From Halovivax gelatinilyticus (lineage in GTDB: Archaea > Halobacteriota > Halobacteria > Halobacteriales > Natrialbaceae), in assembly GCF_024300625.1 (NCBI RefSeq), contig NZ_CP101322.1:2431992-2495991 (forward strand): DNA of 64,000 nucleotides, read 5' to 3'. Position numbers and translations under genes: made by a program. Every line of letters begins with the position of its first letter. The first letter of the stretch is position 1. Under the pieces are notes generated by a model. It had not been told where the DNA came from and did no database searches. It worked only from the letters and a program-made list of their open reading frames with translations. Positions 38,000-46,518 of the stretch are shown here, one piece after another.

Positions 38000-38434
38000 T
38001 CGGTGGCATACTCACGACGGGCCGCCAATAGGCTTTGTGTTCCACTGGCGTGGAACTCGTCGATCTAACGTAATTCGTCCGCATTCAGGTGCGATCGTCC
38101 AGCGGTACATCTCGTTCTCCGTCTCCCGGCGCCAATCGGTCGCCGCTGTCAGGTGGTGGAATTCACCATCGGACCGATACGAATCTCTCATGAGTGTACA
38201 TAGTCAGACATTACCGTCGTCGAGCGATTGGGTGACACGACGCCCTCGCTCGGCGAGGCGATCGCGTGCGACGGCGACAGCCCGTCATCTCGACCACGAT
38301 CGACACGCGGACGAATCTCTCCCCGTCGGATAACGTCGACATACTCGACGGCACCGACGGGAAAGGCGACGCAACTCTCGCAACGGTGGTTGCTGCTTTT
38401 TGTCGACATGGCTGTACGAACAACCGAATTCACG
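38000..38434. other. intergenic region before the sugar dehydrogenase gene
   Basis: About 430 bases. A minus-strand frame (38188-38433) starting MNSVVRTAMSTKSSNHRCES has acceptable codons but no recognisable domain and overlaps the likely promoter zone. An in-frame upstream extension of the dehydrogenase (from 38228 or 38408) is also open but would push the Tat motif far from the N-terminus. Nothing firm can be assigned. Confidence 0.35.
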
Positions 38435-40570
38435 ATGACTGACCGAGAGACGAGCGGGGGCGAGCGGCACCGATCGCGGCGGAACGCGCCGGACGAAGGC
38501 GGCCGATTCCACAGACGGCGGTTCCTTCAGGGGGTGGCGGCGACCGGCGCCGTGGCGGGGTTGAGCACCGTTGCGGTATCACAGGTCGACCCGGACGAGA
38601 CGATCGAACTCGACGGGCAGAGCGACGGCTGGATCGGGCGCGCTCCCGAAGCGATAGAAGACGAGCGCAACCCGACGCTGGAACTCGAATCGGGCGAGAC
38701 CTACGAAGTGGTCTGGGAGAACGTAGACGGCGTCGCCCACAACTTCGTCATCATCGACGAAGCGGGCGAACACCTCCTCGAAACGGACCTCGTGAGCGAG
38801 GAAGGCGAGACGCAGTCCGTCGAGTTCGAGGCGGACGCCGAGATGACGGAGTACTACTGTGCGCCCCACCCGCAAACGATGCGAGGCGAGATCGCGATCG
38901 ACGAACCCGTCGACGAGGTCGATCCCGAGGAGCCCGAGCGCTACTTCCCCGAGGGCCCGACCGTCGGGGCGAACCCGGTCGCCGAGGGGTTGATCGCACC
39001 GACCGACTTCGCCGATCCGCCGGGAACCGAGTACCGCTTCGTTACCGACCAGACGGGGGAGATCTACGCGATCGGCGAGGAGGGTCGAGCGGACGACCCG
39101 TGGTTCGACATCGGCTACCGGATGGTCGCGGTGGCCGAGGACTTCTACGGCGACGACTACGCCGATCCTGACCAGGACTACGACGAGCGCGGACTGGTCG
39201 GCATCGAGTTCCATCCGGAGTACGAGGAGAACAACCGGTTCTACCTCAATTACAGCGCCCCGCCGGTCGATGAGATGCCCGACACCTGGTCGCACGTACA
39301 GGTGATCTCGGAGTTTCAGACCGACGAGCCCGGAGAGGGCCCCGACCCGGACTCCGAGCGACGAATCATCGCGTTCTATATGCCCCAGTACAACCACAAC
39401 TCGGGGCCGATGGCGTTCGGGCCCGACGGCTACTTCTACGTGCCGATGGGCGATGGCGGCGGTGCCGACGACCGGATGGACGGTCACGTCGACGACTGGT
39501 ACGACGAGAATCAGGGTGGAAACGGTCAGGACACGACGCGGAGTTTACTCGGCGGCGTCCTCAGAATCGACGTCGATAGCGAACCGACCGAACACCCGGC
39601 GCGCGGCTCGTTCGTCCACCTCGACCTGGACGAGGAGGCGGGGGCGCCAGAAAACGGCGATGGCTACGCCATCCCCGACGATAACCCGTTTTCCGAGGGC
39701 GAAGATCTCGAAGGCGAGGGTCTCGAGGAGTACTACGCGTGGGGACTTCGCAACCCGTTCGGCATCACGTTCAGCGAGGACGAGCGGCTGATCGTCGCCG
39801 ATCCCGGCCAGGTGCTCTACGAGCCGGCCTATCAGATCGAGAGCGGTGGAAACTACGGGTGGAACGTCCGCGAGGGGTCACACTGCTTTAGCACCGAAAC
39901 GCCCGCCACGCCGCCGGACGACTGTCCGATCGAAACGCCCGAGGACGTTCGCGGCGGCGAGCCGTTGATCGATCCGGTCGTCGAGTACCCGCAGGTGTAC
40001 GAGGGCGAACCCGTCGGCATCGTCATCGTCGGCGGTCACACGTACGAAGCGGATGCGATCGAGGAGCTGGAGGGGAAGTACATCTTCGGCGACTGGACCG
40101 ACGACCAGGGCCGCGTGCAACCCCGCGGTCGCGTCTTCGCGGCGACTCCCGAGGACGTGCCGCTCGTCTCGGAAGAGCGCGGCGAACACGGCAGTCGCCC
40201 GCGCGAGGATCTCTGGGAGATGGAAGAGGTGCTCTTCGATGGCAGCGAGGACGGAAATCTCCAGCACTTCGTCCGCCAATTCGGCCGCGACCGGGACGGC
40301 ACCGTCTACGTCCTCGCCAACCGGGTCGGGGTTCCGGACGGCGACACCGGCGTCGTTTTCGAACTCGTTCCCGAGGGAGAAGGCGTCGAACTCGACGAAC
40401 CGGACGTCGACGAGCAAGACGACGAAGAACCCGAGAACGACGTCGCACCGGACGACGAGGAAGAGCCGGAGGAACCCGAGAACGACGTCGCGCCGGACGA
40501 CGAAGAACCGGAGGAACCCGAGAACGACGTCGCACCGGACGACGAAGAGCCGGGGGACGAAGACGAGTAA
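38435..40570 (+). CDS. Tat-exported cupredoxin and PQQ-type sugar dehydrogenase fusion
   Basis: 711 residues. The Tat motif is HRRRFLQGVAATGAVAGL (26-43). A cupredoxin domain follows (about 55-155) with a full type-1 copper set: His102 (GVAHNFVII), Cys142, His145 and Met149 (YYCAPHPQTM). Next is a six-bladed glucose/sorbosone dehydrogenase domain (about 170-660), with GDGGGADDRMDGH, GLRNPFGITF and SGGNYGWNVREG. The C-terminus is a tail of about 50 acidic residues with three copies of an EEPENDVAPDDE-like repeat. The fusion would oxidise an aldose outside the cell and pass electrons straight to the copper site. Start ATG 38435 chosen to place the Tat motif near the N-terminus. Confidence 0.88.
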   Translation: MTDRETSGGERHRSRRNAPDEGGRFHRRRFLQGVAATGAVAGLSTVAVSQVDPDETIELDGQSDGWIGRAPEAIEDERNPTLELESGETYEVVWENVDGVAHNFVIIDEAGEHLLETDLVSEEGETQSVEFEADAEMTEYYCAPHPQTMRGEIAIDEPVDEVDPEEPERYFPEGPTVGANPVAEGLIAPTDFADPPGTEYRFVTDQTGEIYAIGEEGRADDPWFDIGYRMVAVAEDFYGDDYADPDQDYDERGLVGIEFHPEYEENNRFYLNYSAPPVDEMPDTWSHVQVISEFQTDEPGEGPDPDSERRIIAFYMPQYNHNSGPMAFGPDGYFYVPMGDGGGADDRMDGHVDDWYDENQGGNGQDTTRSLLGGVLRIDVDSEPTEHPARGSFVHLDLDEEAGAPENGDGYAIPDDNPFSEGEDLEGEGLEEYYAWGLRNPFGITFSEDERLIVADPGQVLYEPAYQIESGGNYGWNVREGSHCFSTETPATPPDDCPIETPEDVRGGEPLIDPVVEYPQVYEGEPVGIVIVGGHTYEADAIEELEGKYIFGDWTDDQGRVQPRGRVFAATPEDVPLVSEERGEHGSRPREDLWEMEEVLFDGSEDGNLQHFVRQFGRDRDGTVYVLANRVGVPDGDTGVVFELVPEGEGVELDEPDVDEQDDEEPENDVAPDDEEEPEEPENDVAPDDEEPEEPENDVAPDDEEPGDEDE

Positions 40571-40987
40571 CGCCGCTTCGTCGTCTGCTCAGTCAGTAGT
40601 CGGTTGCGGTATCGCCCGTCGGCGCCGGGGTGTGGTCGTCCGTGCCGATCGAACTGCATCGAGGTAGCGGTATCAGCGCATATCGGTCCGCCGCCGGTCG
40701 ACGCCGGTTCGGTACCAGTCCGGTCCGTCGTCGATCTGGTCTGTTGGCCGGTCGAATCGGACTCGCGAGCGGTTCGCCTCGCGAGCTCGGCGTAGCTCAC
40801 CCGATCGTCGTCGGTCGTTCCATCGGGTGCGTACCGGCCGTCCTCGGAGACGGCGATCGGGGCCGTCCGGTCACCCCACCAGGCTGCCCGAGCGCGGAGC
40901 GAGGGTCACGGTCGGAGCCGCGATAGCGGCGACGGTACAATCCGTCCACGTAGATACTGGTGCCGGGTCCTGCGCTGGAGTCTGCGC
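40571..40987. other. gene-poor gap between dehydrogenase and hydrolase
   Basis: About 415 bases between two convergent genes. Only short frames with arginine- and serine-rich translations are found on either strand. No tRNA, repeat pair or clear hairpin stands out. Confidence 0.4.
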
Positions 40988-41764
40988 TCACTCGTCGAAG
41001 CGCGCCGCGAGATCGCCCAGCAGGAGATCGTTGACCGCCCGCGAGCGCTCGACGTAGGCGAGGTGGCCGCCGTCGATCGGCCGTAACTCGCCGCGCGGGA
41101 GCGCGTCTGCGAGGGCGCGACCCGAGTCGGGCGGGACGAGCGCGTCGTCGGCGCCGTGATAGATTGTCACGGGGATCGTCACCCCGTAGCCCCACTCGGT
41201 CGCGTCGAACGGTTCGAGCGCCGCGACCTGCGCGTCGAAGCCAGCGCTGGTGGCGTCGCCGTCGCTTCGCCACTCGATGATACCGTCGAGGACGTCCGGC
41301 TGTTCGGCCAGGAACGCCTCCGAGAGGAGCGATCGCGTTCGCGCTTCGATCACGTCGGGGTCGTCCGGCGGGGCGAATAGCGGGTCGAGATCGAAGTCGG
41401 CGCCCCGGACGCCGGTTCCGAGCAGGGTGAGGCTCCCGATTCGGGTGGCGTTCCGGGCCGCCCGGAGCGCGATCGCTCCGCCCAGTCCGGCGCCGACGAC
41501 GTGGGCGCGCCGGGCGTCGACGGCCGCGAGGATCGCTCGGAGGTCGCCCGCGAGCTGGTCCATGGCGTAGGGTCCCGCCGGTCGGTCGGATCGCCCGGTC
41601 CCCCGGAGGTCCCAGACGACGCTTCGGTACGGCCCCGCGACGGCGGCGTGCTGCCAGCCCCAGGACCACCCGCCGAGGCCGGCGTCGGGGACGAAGACGA
41701 CGGTCGGGCCGTCGCCGGCCGCTTCGTAGAAGAGCGTGACGTCACCGCTCGACGCTGTTGGCAT
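40988..41764 (-). CDS. alpha/beta hydrolase lacking the nucleophile serine
   Basis: 258 residues with the complete fold: VVFVPDAGLGGWSW (oxyanion region), VVWDLRGTGRSDRP, then the nucleophile elbow VVGAGLGGAIAL, the acid region IYHGADDALVPP and the histidine in IDGGHLAYVERS. The elbow normally reads G-x-S-x-G-G. Here Gly93 replaces the serine. The acid and histidine are kept. It may be a non-hydrolytic relative, for example a binding or cofactor-free enzyme, or an inactivated paralogue. The codon is unambiguous in the sequence (GGA). Confidence 0.85.
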   Translation of the reverse strand: MPTASSGDVTLFYEAAGDGPTVVFVPDAGLGGWSWGWQHAAVAGPYRSVVWDLRGTGRSDRPAGPYAMDQLAGDLRAILAAVDARRAHVVGAGLGGAIALRAARNATRIGSLTLLGTGVRGADFDLDPLFAPPDDPDVIEARTRSLLSEAFLAEQPDVLDGIIEWRSDGDATSAGFDAQVAALEPFDATEWGYGVTIPVTIYHGADDALVPPDSGRALADALPRGELRPIDGGHLAYVERSRAVNDLLLGDLAARFDE

Positions 41765-41999
41765 ACCTCACGTTCACCGGTCGCCGGAGACGACGCTTTC
41801 GGTTCGTCGGTTGGTGTTGTTCAGATACTACTGTGAGTAATCGTTCCTTCGTTAGAGCCTCAAAAGCCCCCTTTTACTCCCCCCAGTTGGTTTGTGCCGG
41901 TCACCGCTGCGTCTCTGAACACGGCCCGTCGGTGGAGCCCGCGGGTGTGACTCGCCCGCCCCGACATCCTCCAGCACGCGTTCGTCTCTTCGGCGCCGA

Positions 42000-42158
42000 T
42001 TACCAGAGCTGCGCTCGCGGGGTGTCACAGCTGTCACAGACCACCGCCCGGTTTCCCTTGTACGTCCCGAGTTCGAGTTCGCCGCGCTCGCAAACGGGAC
42101 AGTCCTCGCCCCGTAACCGTCGCAAGATACCGCGCTCGCCCAGTTCTGCGTTCGCCAT
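42000..42158 (-). CDS. small CPxC zinc-finger protein, HVO_A0556-like
   Basis: 52 residues from ATG 42158 (MANAELGERGILRRLRGEDC). Two cysteine pairs (CPVC and CDSC), 20 residues apart, form one zinc finger, and the C-terminus ends TPRAQLW. The ending and spacing match the haloarchaeal small zinc-finger group called HVO_A0556, from memory. Such proteins are often regulators of motility or biofilm formation, but the role here is unknown. Confidence 0.75.
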   Translation of the reverse strand: MANAELGERGILRRLRGEDCPVCERGELELGTYKGNRAVVCDSCDTPRAQLW

Positions 42159-42280
42159 ACCACCTGCTCTCGCCGAGCCGACCGATACCGGTTGACCATG
42201 CCTATGCAACCAGTGAGGTGCGGTAGAACGGGCCACGGCGAAACCGGGTCACCTTTCTCGGTCGTCGGCGAGGTTCACCC

Positions 42281-42877
42281 ATGCGACAGTTCGTCTGTCT
42301 CGGCCACGACGTCCCGACCACGCCGTCGTTCTCGCTCGACGACCTCGCCGGCGGTGCCGGTCGGCTCGACGCGCTCTGTCGGTCGCTCACGGCCGCGTTG
42401 CTCGTCTCCCACGGCGTCCGCGAGGACGTCCGCGTCCACCTCGTCCTCCAGGACGAGTTGACGATCGAAGTCGACGGGAGCGAGGTTCGCCGACTCAATC
42501 CCGACGAGCGCTCGACCGCCGCCCGCATCCGGACCGCTCTGGACCACCGGGACGAGGCGATCGGGGCGCTTCCGGCCGAACCGAGCCCCGGATTCGCGGT
42601 CTATCGCCGCGGCTTCGCGGAGACGCTGGAGACCGTCGCGGCGTCGGGAACGATCGTCCAGCTCCACGAAGACGGCGAGCCGGTCGATTCCGCCCCGCTG
42701 CCCGACGAGCCCACGTTCGTACTCTCGGATCACGGCGACTTCACCGACGCCGAGCGGGACGTCCTCGATTCCATGGCCGACCGGCGCGTGCGTCTGGGAC
42801 CGATCGCGTTGCACGCCGACCAGGCCATCACGATCGCCCACCACGCGCTCGACACGCAGGGCTACGCGCGATTTTGA
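42281..42877 (+). CDS. trmY: tRNA (pseudouridine(54)-N(1))-methyltransferase TrmY
   Basis: 198 residues. The sequence starts MRQFVCLGHDVPTTPSFSLD and ends in the SPOUT-type knot LSDHGDFTDAERDVLD and IALHADQAITIAHHALD, as in TrmY. It methylates N1 of pseudouridine 54 in tRNA T-loops, an archaeal modification. The tRNA-Pro gene begins 49 bases downstream on the same strand. Assignment is firm from sequence and taxonomic range. Confidence 0.92.
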   Translation: MRQFVCLGHDVPTTPSFSLDDLAGGAGRLDALCRSLTAALLVSHGVREDVRVHLVLQDELTIEVDGSEVRRLNPDERSTAARIRTALDHRDEAIGALPAEPSPGFAVYRRGFAETLETVAASGTIVQLHEDGEPVDSAPLPDEPTFVLSDHGDFTDAERDVLDSMADRRVRLGPIALHADQAITIAHHALDTQGYARF

Positions 42878-42890
42878 ACGCGACAAAGCA

Positions 42891-42899
42891 AGAATTATA
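42891..42899 (+). promoter_or_regulatory. box A-like promoter of the tRNA-Pro gene
   Basis: AATTATACC lies about 27-35 bases upstream of the 5' end of the mature tRNA. Given a short 5' leader this suits an archaeal tRNA promoter. No other A/T-rich element is present between trmY and the tRNA. Confidence 0.5.
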
Positions 42900-42925
42900 C
42901 CCGGCCGTCGCCTTCCTCCGATTGC

Positions 42926-42998
42926 GGGCCGGTGGGGTAGCTTGGTATCCTTCGGCCTTCGGGTGGCCGTAACCGCAGTTCGAATCTGCGCCGGCCCA
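42926..42998 (+). tRNA. tRNA-Pro (CGG anticodon)
   Basis: 73 bases fold as a complete cloverleaf. Acceptor stem GGGCCGG pairs with CCGGCCC, discriminator A. The anticodon stem is CGGCC/GGCCG with loop TTCGGGT, giving anticodon CGG, and G37 follows it as expected for proline. The T stem is CGCAG/CTGCG with loop TTCGAAT. No intron and no encoded CCA. A hairpin-rich, degenerate tract directly follows, as is common where tRNA genes serve as integration sites. Confidence 0.95.
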
Positions 42999-43190
42999 CT
43001 TCTCCCGCACCGCAATACGAGGAGCGATGCGTGGCGCGATAGCGCCACGAGGACGCGAACGGCCACGCCGTGAGCGACAGTGACGAGTCTGCGGTGCGTG
43101 GAGAGTGGATCCACGCAGATGCGAATCAGGGAGGAGCTTCGCTCCGACCGTGGTTCGCAATCTTCGCCGGCCACTAGATAGAAACCCCGT
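42999..43190. repeat. hairpin-rich tract with degenerate copy of the tRNA 3' end
   Basis: About 190 bases. A perfect hairpin CGTGGCGC-GATA-GCGCCACG lies at 43030-43049. Another, CGTGGA with TCCACG, lies near 43100-43120, and GGAGC-TTC-GCTCC lies near 43132-43146. Near 43153-43177 the sequence GTTCGCAATCTTCGCCGGCC resembles the tRNA 3' part GTTCGAATCTGCGCCGGCC with an insertion and changes. This looks like a worn attachment site. Alternatively it is tRNA transcript-termination structure. Confidence 0.55.
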
Positions 43191-43332
43191 TTCCCGCATT
43201 TCCCGATGGGTAGCTGCCGAATTTCAGGAGTTTGTGTGAGGTCTCTGGGACAGCTGCTCGCAAAGATCGAGCCGATAGAGAAGAAAGATCATACATCGAA
43301 ACATATTCGCCACCACTCTCGGAGGGTAGCGC

Positions 43333-43494
43333 ATGAACGAAGCTCTTTACCAACCACTTACGCTACTGCTTCTCTCGTATCTCACGGCTTTTGTGATCGT
43401 GCTATCGGTCACGTTTCTGAGTCTCGGAGCTGTGCTCGGTGCTGTGGTTCTCGGTTCCGCGATCGCATTCGTGTCCATCTTCGGCGTCGAGTAA
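43333..43494 (+). CDS. 53-residue membrane microprotein
   Basis: Translation starts MNEALYQPLTLLLLSYLTAF and continues VIVLSVTFLSLGAVLGAVVL. There are two hydrophobic helices separated by a short turn with glycine, and a terminal GVE. A strong ribosome binding site GGAGG sits seven bases upstream of ATG 43333. The SD, hydrophobic periodicity and codon use support a real gene. No homologue recognised. It lies in the tRNA-adjacent variable region. Confidence 0.65.
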   Translation: MNEALYQPLTLLLLSYLTAFVIVLSVTFLSLGAVLGAVVLGSAIAFVSIFGVE

Positions 43495-43903
43495 CGAGCA
43501 TTCCATCCGCTGTGCGACTCGTTCGATGGCTACCATCATCGGTCGGTGGCCTACCCAGAAGGAGCGAGAGACCATGCAAGCGCGACAGGGCGACCGTTCG
43601 GTCGCTACGGGGCTGAGCCCGATGTCCAGGATGACCTAAATCGGGGTCTACTGGTCGACGGAGACGGTACGAGAGCTCTTCGAGTTCTTCATGTTCCCAC
43701 GCTGTCGCCAGTCTCTCCGCTACTTCTGGCGGCCTGTGGTTTTCACCAGGTGATGTTCGATACTCACCCCGGATTCGATCTCTTCATTTCAGAGTTTACA
43801 CACGACTGGTGGTTTGCTGGCCAAGTCGAGTATACGCTGGGAACGGGCAAAAGCACGCCGTAGGACCCTGCGGGAAATCACTTCGAGAGTGACAGCGGAC
43901 CGG
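43495..43903. other. variable region with no supported gene
   Basis: About 410 bases. A plus-strand frame (43546-43863) reads MAYPEGARDHASATGRPFGR and onward, ending DWWFAGQVEYTLGTGKSTP. An overlapping frame has YWSTETVRELFEFFMF. Neither alone looks intact. This may be a frameshifted remnant, but no family is recognised. Confidence 0.35.
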
Positions 43904-44340
43904 CTACGGTCTGAACACACAGGGGCTGAACAGGACGGTACTTCCAGATGAGCCGCCTGGTCGAAGGCGACGAGTGCGAGCGGTGGACGTCGGACACCTA
44001 GCGGCGCTGTCTAGAGTGTATTCGTGAGATGTGGCGAGTTCGAGTGATGTTTTGTTACTCAGCATTATTATCTCGGTGGTTATCCCCATCTGTTCCCGGT
44101 TGAAGTCGCCCCAGTCGCGCGTCTCGTTACTGAGGTAAGCGATGAGCAGCACCACGATCGTGGCGACGAACCCAATGGATCTCGACGCCTGCGGCGGCGT
44201 ACAGCACGCCGGCCAGATCGAAGTTGATCGTTCGAAATCACGGCCGATTCGATACCTCCCATTAGGAGGGAGACAGCAATGAACAACGGTGATATCAGTG
44301 CTTCAATCAGGTCTACTCCACGTTCTTGTGACCTTGCCAC
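43904..44340 (-). pseudogene. broken membrane-protein gene
   Basis: A minus-strand frame begins MARSQERGVDLIEALISPLF with IAVSLLMGGIESAVI as a hydrophobic segment (44340 to about 44230). The sense then moves to another frame reading FDLAGVLYAAAGVEIHWV. It moves again to GFVATIVVLLIAYLSNETRD (about 44170-44100), continuing to a stop at 43904. Piecing the three frames together gives a plausible two- or three-helix membrane protein, so at least two frameshifts have accumulated. The family is unknown. Confidence 0.55.
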
Positions 44341-44569
44341 GGGTCAGTACCCAGGTGTGACTGTCTTGATTCGTGACTCAATCTCAGAAAGTAGCATTTA
44401 AATGAACATTTGGGGAAGTTGGCACCAGTGAGTTTGTGTGCTGTTTTTGTATATTCTGGTCGGGAGCCTCGTAGCCCGGTCGCCAACCCTGTTATGCAAG
44501 GTTGTATCGGTGGTACAGACAGCAGAAAGAAGAAATTCGTCCGATACTTTGACGCTTCTCGGACGCTAT

Positions 44570-45034
44570 TTAGCTAAGATCCCAATCGGTGTGGTCAAGG
44601 TCAACACTGCTACTGACGATGATTCCATCACTCGGCTCGTGAACCAGCTGAACTGTTACAGTCTCTCCATCTAGGTCCGCAGATCCACTGAATCCACTTG
44701 CGTCAACGCTCTCGTGATCTCCAACACCAAAGCTACTCTGGGTAGTTGGGAAGTCTTTATTAGCATCCTCGCCTTGTATATTTACAACAACATCTTCAGC
44801 TTGAAACGAATCTCCTCCATCGTGAGAAAAGGATATTGTGTCATCGTCCACAGAGATATCGATCTGTGAATTTGGCGTAGATTCGCTTCCCGGCCCGATG
44901 TCCATCACGAAGGCAGCGATCACGGCTGCCAGAATGACGGTGATGGCAACCATTAGGATAACTCCTATTACGGGAGAGACCGCGCGTTTGTCGTCCGTTC
45001 CCACCAGCTTGTCGCGTAGTGTGCGTCCGTTCAT
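44570..45034 (-). CDS. archaeal type IV pilin / PilA-like protein
   Basis: 154 residues from ATG 45034. The prepilin motif [20 protein letters not shown] puts the PibD-type cleavage between Arg17 and Ala18. The following hydrophobic helix runs to about residue 41, and the remainder is an acidic beta-rich head domain ([29 protein letters not shown]). An SD-like GAGGTG lies about 9 bases upstream. The protein is an adhesion or surface pilus subunit. No assembly ATPase is nearby, so it probably uses a system encoded elsewhere. Confidence 0.88.
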   Translation of the reverse strand: MNGRTLRDKLVGTDDKRAVSPVIGVILMVAITVILAAVIAAFVMDIGPGSESTPNSQIDISVDDDTISFSHDGGDSFQAEDVVVNIQGEDANKDFPTTQSSFGVGDHESVDASGFSGSADLDGETVTVQLVHEPSDGIIVSSSVDLDHTDWDLS

Positions 45035-45061
45035 TGTTCTTGTCACCTCGACGAGTTGAAC

Positions 45062-45093
45062 GGAAAACTTATCGTGTGGTTCGGTGACCACAC
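45062..45093 (-). promoter_or_regulatory. candidate promoter and operator of the pilin gene
   Basis: A perfect inverted repeat GTGTGGT-TCGGTG-ACCACAC (45074-45093) lies directly upstream of ATAAGTTTTCC (about 45062-45072 read on the minus strand), a TATA-like element 28-38 bases from the pilin ATG. The inner arms GTGGT/ACCAC match those upstream of the CoA ligase gene at 28620. The repeat is positioned for a regulator that competes with TFB. A Lrp-family gene lies 1.5 kb away. Confidence 0.45.
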
Positions 45094-45761
45094 GCACGAC
45101 GGGCGAGGAAATGGGCTAATATCCCGCTCGGCCGTCCATCGTCGTTTTCCGATTCGACTGTCGGGTACGAGAGAGTCAACAGCACTCCGATAGTATAAAT
45201 GTATCTGCCACATAGCCTCACTTGACAGTATAGCAATCGGAAATATTCCCGTCTGAAGATTTCCAAGGGGGTGAAGAACGGGTCCAAGGGCCGATTGAAA
45301 TCCCTCACACGTCCGAAATTGACTTCGAAACCTCCCAACTTCGATCCCTAAAATAGTACCGATAACCGCACGACTCGATACGAATACCGACTCGACGGGT
45401 GAGTAATCGGCACTGGCAACCAAACGGTGACGATGCGCGCACCTCTACACGTCAGGATATGCACACGTTCGAACCAGGGTTGGCCCGTTGGTTCGACTCC
45501 CCCTATCGATACCTATCGTGCCCGACGATCTCGCGACTAGCCAAGACGCTCCACTCACAGATCACCGCCGATATACTGCGAAGGCGGTGAAACGGACGCT
45601 AGCGAGCGGTCGCCGCAGAACCGGCAATCCACGCCGCTCGGCCGGCCAGCACCCTTTTCTCAATTCGATCGGAATCGGCACAGGTGACCCAACAGATATC
45701 CGGAAAGCTATCGAATCGAGCCGACTGCGACCGTCTCCCCGATGGAGGATCGCGGTAACGC
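45094..45761. other. intergenic region upstream of the pilin gene
   Basis: About 670 bases, AT-richer near the pilin and GC-rich towards 45760. The longest frame (45043-45423, minus) has no start context, no domain and overlaps the pilin promoter. No gene or repeat is supported. Confidence 0.4.
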
Positions 45762-45959
45762 ATGTCGCGAGCAAAACGAATCGGCCAGTTCGTTGCCGTC
45801 GCCCTGCCGAGCCTGTTCATGCTGCTGTGGACGCTCGACGCAGCGCTCGTCCTCGGTGAGGACGTTTTCGTCATTGCGCTCTTGCAAGTGGTCTTCATCG
45901 CCGTGTTCATGTGGCGCTGGCACGCCCCGCCGCAACCGAGCGATTCGGACTCGTTGTGA
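45762..45959 (+). CDS. 65-residue membrane protein
   Basis: Sequence starts MSRAKRIGQFVAVALPSLFM and has two hydrophobic helices (about 9-30 and 33-50) with a basic N-terminus and a short polar C-terminus (WHAPPQPSDSDSL). Codon bias is that of the host. No homologue recognised. It stands alone between the pilin region and the HalOD1 gene, with about 220 gene-free bases after it. Confidence 0.6.
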   Translation: MSRAKRIGQFVAVALPSLFMLLWTLDAALVLGEDVFVIALLQVVFIAVFMWRWHAPPQPSDSDSL

Positions 45960-46179
45960 GGAATCGACGTTCATCGACGCGGGCGAGCATCAATCTCTCG
46001 ACCGACCCCATCCGTCGACGATGAGTGCGCGACGCGGCGCTAAGAGGCGTAAACGATCGTAATCGCGAGTGTACCCACTATCTGACTCAGTTTCGGAGGC
46101 GACGATTCCCGAAACAACGCAGAAAATCCAGCATATGATCGCGCTATAACGGCCAGATCGAGCGAAGCGAACCTGCTTC

Positions 46180-46440
46180 TCAGGATACCTGCGTACCGTT
46201 GTCTACAATCGAGACATATCCATCAGAGAATACGCTGACCTCGAATGTCTTGTAGTTGAATATGATCTTTCCAAGCCCCTTCTTATCCGCGAAAAGAGTT
46301 TCCAGGGCCTCAGTATCTACGACGTCGTACAACGGAGGAGAGAGTTCGAGGGGATCGATACCTTCCGCTTCGGCGACCGATTCAACGACTGTCTGAGTGA
46401 CGCTGCTCTCACCAACTTCGTCGGCGTGAATCGCTCTCAT
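46180..46440 (-). CDS. HalOD1-domain protein
   Basis: 86 residues, almost entirely a HalOD1 output domain: VVESVAEAEGIDPLELSPPL with YDVVDTEALETLF and closing FNYKTFEVSVFSDGYVSIVD. The domain is haloarchaea-specific and often follows receiver or HTH domains as a presumed signalling output; here it is on its own. Direct function unknown. The Lrp gene lies 78 bases upstream on the same strand, so the two may share a transcript. Confidence 0.85.
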   Translation of the reverse strand: MRAIHADEVGESSVTQTVVESVAEAEGIDPLELSPPLYDVVDTEALETLFADKKGLGKIIFNYKTFEVSVFSDGYVSIVDNGTQVS

Positions 46441-46518
46441 AACAACTGTACCCCGCTGACCTACTTAAACATGTTGTCTGTTACACATTTACCAGCGGTA
46501 CTTAAACCGGTCTGGCAA

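Noticed and set aside
38188-38433. 81-residue minus-strand frame starting MNSVVRTAMS
   Set aside because: Acceptable codons but no domain and sits in the likely promoter zone of the dehydrogenase.
44438-44674. Plus-strand frame starting MLFLYILVGS
   Set aside because: Its second half is antisense to the pilin gene and the start has no ribosome binding site.
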